NCBI GenBank assembly: GCA_022574595.1
Contig: JACZRS010000001.1
Span: 310,001-374,000, forward strand
Source: Planctomycetota bacterium
GTDB taxonomy: Bacteria; Planctomycetota; Phycisphaerae; Phycisphaerales; SM1A02
Direction of reading: 5' to 3'
Length of the DNA stretch: 64,000 nucleotides
Below the pieces are notes generated by a model that worked only from the letters and a program-made list of their open reading frames with translations, made no database searches and was not told where the DNA came from. Every line of letters begins with the position of its first letter. Position 1 is the first letter of the stretch. Shown here in pieces: positions 51,098-59,112 of the stretch. The translations under genes were made by a program, and so were the position numbers.

Positions 51098-52036
51098 ATG
51101 TTGACAGTGACTCAGGATGTCCTTGACACAATGATTGGATCTCGCGAGGTTGCAATCGATCCGCAAGCTGCTGAATCGCACTACAAAGCTGCGTTAGAAG
51201 CTGAAGCAAATGCAGATCGGCCTGCTGCGATTGATCAACTTCGTAAAGCAGTAAAAATGGGCGATAGCCCTAACTATGAGTTCAAGCTCGCTTACTTTCT
51301 GGATCTTGTTGGAGAGGAAGATGAAGCTGTCAGCGTATATGAGCAGCTTTGCAAGCGCGATCATCCCTACGAAAATGCTTTAGTGAATCTAGCTGTTTTG
51401 TATGAAGATCGAGGCGATGTCTCAAATGCTGAAAGATGCTTAAAGCAAATACTCGAAACTAAACCTAATCACCCGCGAGCATCAAGATATCTAAAAGATG
51501 TAATGGCATCGAGGGACATGTTCTATGATGAAGAGCACGCGCGTGATCTGGCTAAACGAAATGCTCTGCTTGATACGCCTGTTACTGACTTTGAGCTTTC
51601 TGTTCGAGCGCGAAACTGCCTCAAGAAAATGCAGATCAGATCGCTTGGAGACTTATTGAAGATCTCAGAGGCTGAACTGCTGAGCTATAAAAACTTTGGC
51701 GAAACATCTTTAGTAGAAATCAAGACCATGCTCGCTTCCAAGGGGCTTAGGCTTGGTCAGGGTGTTGATGGCCAATACAGTCGAATTCGTAAGGAAATCT
51801 ATGATCAACTTCGTGGGGCTGCATCTGATACGGTCCTGGCAAAGTCAATTTCGGTACTGGATCTTACAGTTCGCGCAAGAAAAGCTTTGCAATTCCTTGG
51901 CATTCAATCAATAGGCGATCTAGCCACGCGAACCGAAGCAGAACTTATGGGCGTCAAGAATTTCGGACAAACAAGTTTGACGGAGATTCGTGAAAAGCTC
52001 TCTGAATACCATTTAGGTTTGCGCACACTCGATTAA
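51098..52036 (+). CDS. TPR protein with two RNA polymerase alpha C-terminal domains
   Basis: 312 residues. Residues 22-135 are tetratricopeptide-type helices (SHYKAALEAEANADRPAAID, ALVNLAVLYEDRGDVSNAER). Residues 161-220 and 249-310 are two RpoA-CTD folds: DFELSVRARNCLKKMQIRSL with KNFGETSLVEIK, and DLTVRARKALQFLGIQSIGD with KNFGQTSLTEIR. In the first copy the residues matching E. coli alpha Arg265, Asn268 and Cys269 are kept (Arg170, Asn173, Cys174); in the second only the Arg is kept. It lacks the rest of RpoA, so it is not the polymerase subunit. It may bind UP-type DNA or sigma and activators. The start may be the ATG at 51098 or the GTG at 51107, which fits GGAG better. Confidence 0.88.
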   Translation: MLTVTQDVLDTMIGSREVAIDPQAAESHYKAALEAEANADRPAAIDQLRKAVKMGDSPNYEFKLAYFLDLVGEEDEAVSVYEQLCKRDHPYENALVNLAVLYEDRGDVSNAERCLKQILETKPNHPRASRYLKDVMASRDMFYDEEHARDLAKRNALLDTPVTDFELSVRARNCLKKMQIRSLGDLLKISEAELLSYKNFGETSLVEIKTMLASKGLRLGQGVDGQYSRIRKEIYDQLRGAASDTVLAKSISVLDLTVRARKALQFLGIQSIGDLATRTEAELMGVKNFGQTSLTEIREKLSEYHLGLRTLD

Positions 52037-52087
52037 TTAAAACAAGTAAATAAAACTCTCGCAGCAGAAGGCTATTGAGCGTACACT

Positions 52088-53452
52088 TTGCGCATCCACG
52101 GACGGAGCCAACCATCACGACGAGCATTCCTCACACGATTAGCAGCTATTACAGCTGCTCCTTGCATGTTTACTGCGTGTAATTCTCAAACGGATAATTC
52201 GGATTCCGAAACCGGGGAATCTACGGATATTGCAGAGTCTCTAGTGAAGATGACGGGTTCGCGCCCTGATCTGCCTGGTTCTCCGCCGATGATGCGCGTG
52301 CGGATCTTCCGAGCGCGCAAAGAAAGCACAAAGATCACCGTAGGCCCCGATCAACAACACCTTCGTGTATTTCCTGTTTATATTGGTGGCGGCGAAGCAA
52401 TTCTAAAAGGACCACTTCGCATATCTATTGTAGGAGATCGTTGGTCGATCATTGACTCAGATAATTTCCGCGTACCGGTTGAAGATCTGAAAAGCTTAGA
52501 TATCGCTTCAACGAGTTCCTCTCCAGAGCTTATTATTAGCAAGCGAATCTATCCTGGCTCGCTAAGATTAATTGCGCGAACTGATATAAATCCTAGTGCG
52601 TTTGACATCATAAATATCGTACCCATTGAAGCGTATTTGCCAGGCGTAGTTGCAGGTGAACTATTTAGCCATTGGCATTTACAAACAAAAGCAGCTCAAG
52701 CTATCGCAGCAAGAAGCTTTGCCTGCAGCGAGCATGCCTACTTTAAAGGAAGAAGAGATTACGATGTAACAGATACCGCTCAATCTCAAATGTATATAGG
52801 AGCTGTGAAGCAGGATGAAACACTCCAAGCTGTAACTATGACGCGAGGCATGGTGCTTGAATATGAAAACAAACTCGTGCCAGGCTATTACTCAAGTTGC
52901 TGCGGAGGTGCAGCTGCGCGAGCTGTCGATGTAATTGGCAAACACAAAGCCAATAACGTAGCGCCACTACATGGCAGAGTCGGTGAAGATGTTTGTGTTA
53001 ACGTAAAGATCGCTAACTGGTCAGTGAAACGACCATTGCAAACGCTAACAAGACGCTTAATAGCTTACGGAACTAAATACAAACGCCAAGAACTTTCAGG
53101 ACTGGCTGAAATTACTTCTATTAAGATCGCAAAAAATAACCAACATCAACGACCAACACACTTTAAGATTACTGATATTGCTAACCATTCCGCCGAGATG
53201 TCCGCTGAAGCGTTCATGCGCGCAGCCAATTACTCGGGCCAAGGTCTAAACGCACCGGATGAACCTTTAATTAGTTCGTTTGTGGATGCCAAAATCGAAG
53301 ATTCGCAAGTAACCTTCCAAGGAAAAGGGCTAGGCCACGGCGTGGGGCTTTGCCAATACGGCGCAGAACAATTAGCTAAAGATGGCAAAGATTATGGCGA
53401 GATCATAAGTTGGTATTACCCCGGTGCCAAGATCGTTGAAGCGTATACCTAA
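52088..53452 (+). CDS. SpoIID/LytB-domain lipoprotein
   Basis: Twin-arginine type leader SRRAFLTRLAAITAAPC with lipobox-like MFTAC. Residues about 165-450 form the SpoIID domain, a lytic transglycosylase fold acting on denuded glycan strands: LPGVVAGELFSHWHLQTKAA holds the likely catalytic Glu191, followed by QAIAARSFA, GYYSSCCGGAAARA, GLGHGVGLCQYGAEQLAKDG and ISWYYPGAKI. Starts at a TTG; an earlier start is not evident. Such proteins in non-sporing bacteria remodel peptidoglycan at the cell surface. It follows the TPR/alpha-CTD gene by 51 bases and may be cotranscribed. Confidence 0.88.
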   Translation: MRIHGRSQPSRRAFLTRLAAITAAPCMFTACNSQTDNSDSETGESTDIAESLVKMTGSRPDLPGSPPMMRVRIFRARKESTKITVGPDQQHLRVFPVYIGGGEAILKGPLRISIVGDRWSIIDSDNFRVPVEDLKSLDIASTSSSPELIISKRIYPGSLRLIARTDINPSAFDIINIVPIEAYLPGVVAGELFSHWHLQTKAAQAIAARSFACSEHAYFKGRRDYDVTDTAQSQMYIGAVKQDETLQAVTMTRGMVLEYENKLVPGYYSSCCGGAAARAVDVIGKHKANNVAPLHGRVGEDVCVNVKIANWSVKRPLQTLTRRLIAYGTKYKRQELSGLAEITSIKIAKNNQHQRPTHFKITDIANHSAEMSAEAFMRAANYSGQGLNAPDEPLISSFVDAKIEDSQVTFQGKGLGHGVGLCQYGAEQLAKDGKDYGEIISWYYPGAKIVEAYT

Positions 53453-53466
53453 AGCAGTTATGCATC

Positions 53467-56400
53467 TTACGCTGAATTAGATGATTCATCGCTATCCATT
53501 TGCTGCTGCGCTCTGCGCTTTGCTGCGAGCAGGTTACTCGTTGTTGCAGTAGCATCAGGTTCAACATCTCTTACTTCTTGTGCTTGAGGTTCCTTGGCAA
53601 TGCCAGAAGGATGTTTGCCGCGCAAGGCGGCTAAAGCTGTCGCAACCTTAGATTGATCGCTTTGGGCTGATGATATTGAGATTTCAGAAGGAGGGCTCGG
53701 ACGCTGTGGCTTAATGGCTTTTCGAAGCTGAGGCGCTTCTTTGGGTTGAGTAAGCAATCTTTCTTCGATATTTTGGCCGCTCTGGCGCAGCGAAGCAAGA
53801 GTAGCTGCTGCCTCACCGCCGCGAACATGAGCTGGAGTTACGCGTGCAATTGCATGAGCTGCAAACCTACGCAGTAAAGCAAAGTCCCAGGCTATACGTC
53901 GAAACGCAACATCAACTAAAAACATCGCAAGGGCTATCCACAAGATATTTCGCCACGCGGGAAGCGATGAAACACTCGGGGCCATATTCGTTCGATCAAA
54001 CAAATCCGCACTTTCGGGGTTTGCTATTTCAAGTACGCGCCCACCTGTTGCTTCTGCAATTTTTTCAAGCAAGCTGCGATTAGATTGATAGCTGCGATAC
54101 TCAGGACTAGATGATTGGGTTGCGCCCCCAATTACTGGTGAAAGTTGACGTGTTCCAATTTGTGGCGAGATCGCAACAACATAATTGCCCGGCAAAGTTG
54201 CGGGGACCGATCCTTCATAACGCCCCGGGGCTGTCTGCTGCAAACTAACACTGATGGCACTGGCGTCCGGCGTATACACAATTCCCTTGACGCGCATGTA
54301 ATCAACAAACCCGCTTTTTTCTCCAATAGCATCGAGTACTAACTTTAATCTTCCATCTTCAATGATGGTGGTTAATTCAAGATCGCGATTGGTGGGGGGG
54401 CGAGAAATTGTGCGCGCTAGTTGCGCCCAAAAGGAACCATACCCTGGCCAATCTATCCAGCGTTTAGACCATGTTCCGTTGGCATCAGACGTAAACGCTG
54501 CGACTCGCCCCATACCCGCCTGCCAATGTGCAAGTAACGGTTCGCCATCTGGGTGAATCATCTCTATGGTTACTGTAGGATCATCACGCACTGCTGTAAT
54601 TACCAGTCCATCGAGAATGGGCGCATTCTCCATGCCAGCGCTTAACGTTGAACCAGTCGGTTTAATTTCCGGAACAAAGGGAACCTCTTTTAGCAATGGT
54701 TTATTTATGATTTGTACCGAATCAACAAGTACGCGTGGCAAGGTCTTGGGATTCTGCACACGATAAAACTCGCCCCCACAATCCTTAGCAAGCTTTGACA
54801 AAGTCACATGATCCGCATCATCACCAATCGCAATTGTAGTTACCTTTATATTTGATGCATTCATTGCCTTAACTATGTCATCAAAGTCTGTTCTATGCGA
54901 TCGGCCATCACTAAGGCAAACGATATGTTTGCGCTGGGCTTCGGTATTTTTCAGCATTTGATAAGCGGTTTCTAGAGCAGGCAAAAGGTTTGTGCCACCC
55001 TCTGCAACAATCCCCCTGACTTTATCTGCGATTTTTTTGGGGTCATCATTACGTTGCAGCGGAACATGAACATGAGCGCTAAAATCAAAAGTAACCACGC
55101 CCACCATGCTCTCGCTACGCAAAGATTCAATAGCTAGTGCTGCTGCTTCATTAGCAACGTGTTGCTGAGATGATCTTGTACCTGCAACAGGTTGATTCAT
55201 TGACCCCGATTTATCCAAGACCAACACCAGCGCAGCTTCCGGCAACCTGGCTTCGCGTGGCGGGTCAAGTTCCAGAGGCAGAATTTCTTCTAGTACAGTC
55301 CCATTCCAACCACCAGCACCGAAACTACGTTCACCACCCACCATTATCAGGCCGCCACCTAAATCATTTACATACCGACTCAGCAATTCATGTTGATGCG
55401 TACTCAAATCAGATGCGGAGACATTATCTAGAATAATCAGGTCATAGCGCTGCAATGAAAGTAAATCATTACCCATCGCTGTTGGTAGCTGGACGCTTGT
55501 TGACAGGTTGGCACGCTTTAATGTTTGTGATAAGACATTGGGGATGCGATTGGCCTGCGTATCAAGAACAAGAATGCTGCCCTTGCTTGGTGTTGAAGTA
55601 AATGCTTCCGCCTGATTATTATCAGGTAGCGCATCATCAGTTGGATCAAGTGGCTCAAATATCGCAACAAACCGGTTAATCGGGGTTTCACCAAGCGTTA
55701 CCTCAACAAGATGGATCGAATCACCCTTTTTAGCGATCATCTTTCGAGCAGTACCGACTTCAGAACCGTTAAGGTCAATTGCCACACCTTCATGCTCTAG
55801 CGATAGCAGGCCTTTAACGGTCTTTACAGCTCTTAGCACAATACGAAGAGTTACAGTTTGCCCGCTCTGTGCGTTAGGTGGAGCTTCGATGCGCAGAACT
55901 TGTACATCGCTACTTACATGAAAATCAATCGGCACAACGTCAATTGGAATCCCAATGCGAAACTGTTGCTGCGCAGTAGTGCTGCCTTGAATTGAACCGG
56001 CTGCGGCTTGCTGCGCTGCTTCAAGCGCGCTGCCGATAGTTTCATTGCCATCACTTACAAGAACCAGCCTCTTAGATGTATCCGCAGGCAGCATAGCCAG
56101 CGCAAGGTCTATTGCCTCAGCGAGATTTGTTCCCTCAAGTACGCGAATATCAAGATCATCATCAAGATAATCACCTTTAGTGGGAACGGAAATTACCGTG
56201 GCTTTGCCATCAAAGACAATCAGGCCGAACCTATCGTTTGGAGTTTTGGTTTGTGTTGCCTGGCGAAACCAATGCCTCAAATAATCGAGATTCGATCGTT
56301 TTCCAAGTTCGGGTATTTCAGGCAAATCCGCAAAGCGCGCTACGGACCCGCTTATATCGAGCAGGCCTATCACGGTTAAATCATGGTGCTGGCGAACTAT

Positions 56401-56574
56401 ATGTGGCCCTGCAAGCATTATGGCCATGGCTGCGATTAACAATACGCGCATCAGCGTAACCACGGTTTTTCTAAGCACATCAAAACCACTAAGCCAGCGC
56501 CACCCTAATAGTGCAACAGGAATACCAATAGCAGCAAGCAATAAAAACTCAGGCTGATCGAATCGCAAATTCAC
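53467..56574 (-). CDS. Membrane protein with two VWA domains and a glutamine-amidotransferase-like domain
   Basis: 1035 residues. Two N-terminal membrane helices (FLLLAAIGIPVALLGWRWL and VTLMRVLLIAAMAIMLAG) precede a first VWA-like domain (VIGLLDISGSVARF, metal site mostly kept), an Ig-like stretch, a GATase1-like domain (ILVLDTQANRIP ... LGGGLIMVGGERSFGAGGW, about 330-445) and a second VWA domain with intact LDKSGSM, Thr in EGGTNLLP and Asp in LSDGRS. A further beta domain, a membrane helix (ILWIALAMFLVDVAF) and a disordered tail follow. This is the BatA/YegX-like layout frequent in planctomycetes. It begins at a GTG overlapping the previous stop (GTGA). Confidence 0.85.
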   Translation of the reverse strand: MNLRFDQPEFLLLAAIGIPVALLGWRWLSGFDVLRKTVVTLMRVLLIAAMAIMLAGPHIVRQHHDLTVIGLLDISGSVARFADLPEIPELGKRSNLDYLRHWFRQATQTKTPNDRFGLIVFDGKATVISVPTKGDYLDDDLDIRVLEGTNLAEAIDLALAMLPADTSKRLVLVSDGNETIGSALEAAQQAAAGSIQGSTTAQQQFRIGIPIDVVPIDFHVSSDVQVLRIEAPPNAQSGQTVTLRIVLRAVKTVKGLLSLEHEGVAIDLNGSEVGTARKMIAKKGDSIHLVEVTLGETPINRFVAIFEPLDPTDDALPDNNQAEAFTSTPSKGSILVLDTQANRIPNVLSQTLKRANLSTSVQLPTAMGNDLLSLQRYDLIILDNVSASDLSTHQHELLSRYVNDLGGGLIMVGGERSFGAGGWNGTVLEEILPLELDPPREARLPEAALVLVLDKSGSMNQPVAGTRSSQQHVANEAAALAIESLRSESMVGVVTFDFSAHVHVPLQRNDDPKKIADKVRGIVAEGGTNLLPALETAYQMLKNTEAQRKHIVCLSDGRSHRTDFDDIVKAMNASNIKVTTIAIGDDADHVTLSKLAKDCGGEFYRVQNPKTLPRVLVDSVQIINKPLLKEVPFVPEIKPTGSTLSAGMENAPILDGLVITAVRDDPTVTIEMIHPDGEPLLAHWQAGMGRVAAFTSDANGTWSKRWIDWPGYGSFWAQLARTISRPPTNRDLELTTIIEDGRLKLVLDAIGEKSGFVDYMRVKGIVYTPDASAISVSLQQTAPGRYEGSVPATLPGNYVVAISPQIGTRQLSPVIGGATQSSSPEYRSYQSNRSLLEKIAEATGGRVLEIANPESADLFDRTNMAPSVSSLPAWRNILWIALAMFLVDVAFRRIAWDFALLRRFAAHAIARVTPAHVRGGEAAATLASLRQSGQNIEERLLTQPKEAPQLRKAIKPQRPSPPSEISISSAQSDQSKVATALAALRGKHPSGIAKEPQAQEVRDVEPDATATTSNLLAAKRRAQQQMDSDESSNSA

Positions 56575-58958
56575 GAGTCATCTTCAGTTGTAGTTTTAGT
56601 GGGGGTTTTATTGGTAGTTGAGTCGGTTTTACCAGATTGCTTTTCTGCTTTTTCTACTGTGTCGTTTAGTTTGCCGAAGTATCGCTGAATCAAATCGTGA
56701 TAGCGTTTGGGTACGGTGGACTCCCCGACTGCATGTTCAGCTGCGGATCGTGCTTTGCGCACAACTTGCTTGCTTTGTGTTGTTCTTTTAGGATCGCCTT
56801 CAATTGGCTGATCGCTAAGCCACTCAAATATCGATTTAGCGCCGGGATTATCACCTGTTACATCAACATCTTCAATGTCAGGTTCGAGATTGTCTTTAGT
56901 GTTTTGTACGATTCTATCTGCTGCAGAGCCGTGAGTGTTCTGCGAATCTTCGCCGCCACTTGGTAGTGGAGTTTTATCATCGGGAGGTTTATTAAACTTG
57001 CCCATCCATTTTTCTGCCAGCTCGCGTTTTTCCTCATCAGATAAAGAGTCCGCAAGCTTACGTGCAGCCTCACGCAATCGCTCGCTGGCTTTTTTACCCT
57101 TTGCAGCATCCTGCGCTTTCTTGGCTAACTCGCGCAGAGCTTTACCAAGATCCTTAGGAAGCTTCCTTTTTGCGTTTGGATCTTCTTTGCCAACGGATTG
57201 CTTCTTATTTGATTGATCGTTCTGCGGCTGCTGCTTATCTTCTTCCTGAGAAGCTTCTTCCTGCTTAGGAGCATTTGGATCAGCGGGGTCAAAGGTTTGT
57301 TGTCCAGGTTTCTGCTGCTCGATTTGTTCTTTGCCCGGCTTTGCTATTTGTTCTTCTTGGCGTTGACCTTCTTCCTGGTCTTGTTGCCTAGCTACTTGTT
57401 GTTCTTGCTTAGAATCAGTTTGTTTCGTTGATTCATCATTTTCTACTTGGCGCTTCTCAGTTCCTTCCTGGGTTTGTGTATCTTGCTCATCCTGTGACTC
57501 ATCACCAGATGCAGCATCAGCTGTCGAATCAGCTTCGCTATCAGAACTATCTTTAGGCGAACTACCCTGTTGCGGTTTTTCTTGTGGTTCTTCTTGCGGT
57601 TCTTCCTGATCAATATCATCGGCAGCATCATTCAGCGCATCCGCAAGATCCTTGGTTTGCTCATCAACCTGCTGATCTATTTCCTCTTGCTCCTGGGAGT
57701 TTTTCACATCCTCAGCTAACTCTCTTGCAATATCTTCATCAATGCCTTGCTCTTTTAATTCGTCAGCGATCTCATCTTCAGTTTTTTCTTCATCAAGAAT
57801 CGCATCAATTGTTTCTTCATCCATTCCCAGATCGCGCATGGCATCACCAACCGGATCAATTTCTTCATCAGCAGTAGTTGATTCATCATCTTCTGAAAGC
57901 TGCTCACTCATGTTGCGGAAGTGTTCTGCGACCGCATCACGCTCCGCCTCGGACATCTGCTCAGCTTGGCGTTTTAATTCATCTAAAATTTCAGCAGCAT
58001 CCTCAAACTCACCATCGCGTAGAGCTTTCTCAAACTCTTGTGATTTCATTGGAGCTTGCGTTTTCTCCATCCCCGCAAAGCGTTCAGCGATGCTATCAAC
58101 TGCTTGTGAATTACGCTCAGATTGTTCTTCTAAACGCTTAGCTATTGCGCCAAGCTCCGCAGCCGACCTATTACGCGCATCGGCTAAATCATTTTCAGAT
58201 TGAGCATCATCAGAAAGCTGCTGAGCTAATCTCTTAAGAGCTTCTAGATCCTCGCGAACCTTTTCATCAAGCAGTTCAACATCAACATCCGCAACTGCAT
58301 CTTCAATAGTTTCAGCGATATTTTGTTGCTGCAGCTGTAACTGCTCTTTATGCTCAGCTATTTCCTGTGGCGTTTGCCCCTTGGATGATCTATCAAGCGA
58401 AGGCACAAACGCAATTGCCGCTCCTAGCGCTATTACTAACAGTCCAGCCACCGACCAATCGTTGCTAAACCGAATCGGTGTCGCTGCTTTTACATCTATT
58501 CTTTGGGCAACGCGTTCTGCATCACGCGTTATTAGCTGGCCGAACTCGGTATCACTTATTTCCCCGCTTCGGATTGCCTGGGCGGTACCTAAACGATCAC
58601 GCAGATTAAGCCTTCTATCGAGTCGTACCGCAACGGTTAAGGTATTTATCTTACTTAATAATGCGGTTATGACCCCGATTAACACTCCGGCAGATCCAAT
58701 TGCAATATAAGTGACCGTTGGCAGATTAAGATTCATCAGCCGATCCACAGCTAATACCACAATCGCAATCAAAATTGCTGTAACCAAGGCTCGGCCTGTG
58801 ATATAGACCGCCCGCGCAGCAGCCATCCGCCTCTTTGCCTTGTTAATAATGTTATGGAACTTGGTCATAACCTGGTCGTATTCTTGGGCGTAGTTATCAG
58901 TACTAAGTAAAGACGCCCTCTCTTGTTCGCCTACTACGGAATTAGCTCCCGTATCCAC
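56571..58958 (-). CDS. Membrane protein with very long acidic Gln/Glu-rich coiled-coil region
   Basis: 795 residues from a GTG. Residues 45-110 hold two membrane helices (ALVTAILIAIVVLAVDRLM, TYIAIGSAGVLIGVITAL), and a third lies near 170-190. The rest is cytoplasmic or periplasmic and charged: helical heptad regions at about 215-330, and from about 345 to 610 a low-complexity stretch of Glu, Gln, Asp and Lys (QEEPQEEPQEKPQQG and similar). Related DUF4175-like proteins accompany VWA/BatA proteins in planctomycete and Bacteroidetes genomes. It overlaps the dual-VWA gene by four bases, so the two are partners. Specific function unknown. The repeat-rich region resists any alignment by eye. Confidence 0.8.
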   Translation of the reverse strand: MDTGANSVVGEQERASLLSTDNYAQEYDQVMTKFHNIINKAKRRMAAARAVYITGRALVTAILIAIVVLAVDRLMNLNLPTVTYIAIGSAGVLIGVITALLSKINTLTVAVRLDRRLNLRDRLGTAQAIRSGEISDTEFGQLITRDAERVAQRIDVKAATPIRFSNDWSVAGLLVIALGAAIAFVPSLDRSSKGQTPQEIAEHKEQLQLQQQNIAETIEDAVADVDVELLDEKVREDLEALKRLAQQLSDDAQSENDLADARNRSAAELGAIAKRLEEQSERNSQAVDSIAERFAGMEKTQAPMKSQEFEKALRDGEFEDAAEILDELKRQAEQMSEAERDAVAEHFRNMSEQLSEDDESTTADEEIDPVGDAMRDLGMDEETIDAILDEEKTEDEIADELKEQGIDEDIARELAEDVKNSQEQEEIDQQVDEQTKDLADALNDAADDIDQEEPQEEPQEKPQQGSSPKDSSDSEADSTADAASGDESQDEQDTQTQEGTEKRQVENDESTKQTDSKQEQQVARQQDQEEGQRQEEQIAKPGKEQIEQQKPGQQTFDPADPNAPKQEEASQEEDKQQPQNDQSNKKQSVGKEDPNAKRKLPKDLGKALRELAKKAQDAAKGKKASERLREAARKLADSLSDEEKRELAEKWMGKFNKPPDDKTPLPSGGEDSQNTHGSAADRIVQNTKDNLEPDIEDVDVTGDNPGAKSIFEWLSDQPIEGDPKRTTQSKQVVRKARSAAEHAVGESTVPKRYHDLIQRYFGKLNDTVEKAEKQSGKTDSTTNKTPTKTTTEDDS

Positions 58959-59112
58959 AATGATATCGGCCTAAGTCCCTTTTCCGTAGTTTTTGAGGAA
59001 TTACGCACCAAAACCACAAAAACCGCCCGGAACCGGAGACAATTCCCTGCGTCGGACCATATGGGGATGGAGAAGCGCCATGCCATCTCCGCAAAATAGA
59101 AGAGGAAAATCC

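Noticed and set aside
58993-59112. 40-residue N-terminal extension of the third VIT/VWA protein
   Set aside because: The ATG at 59113 has AGAGGA upstream and starts a normal signal peptide; the extension would bury it.
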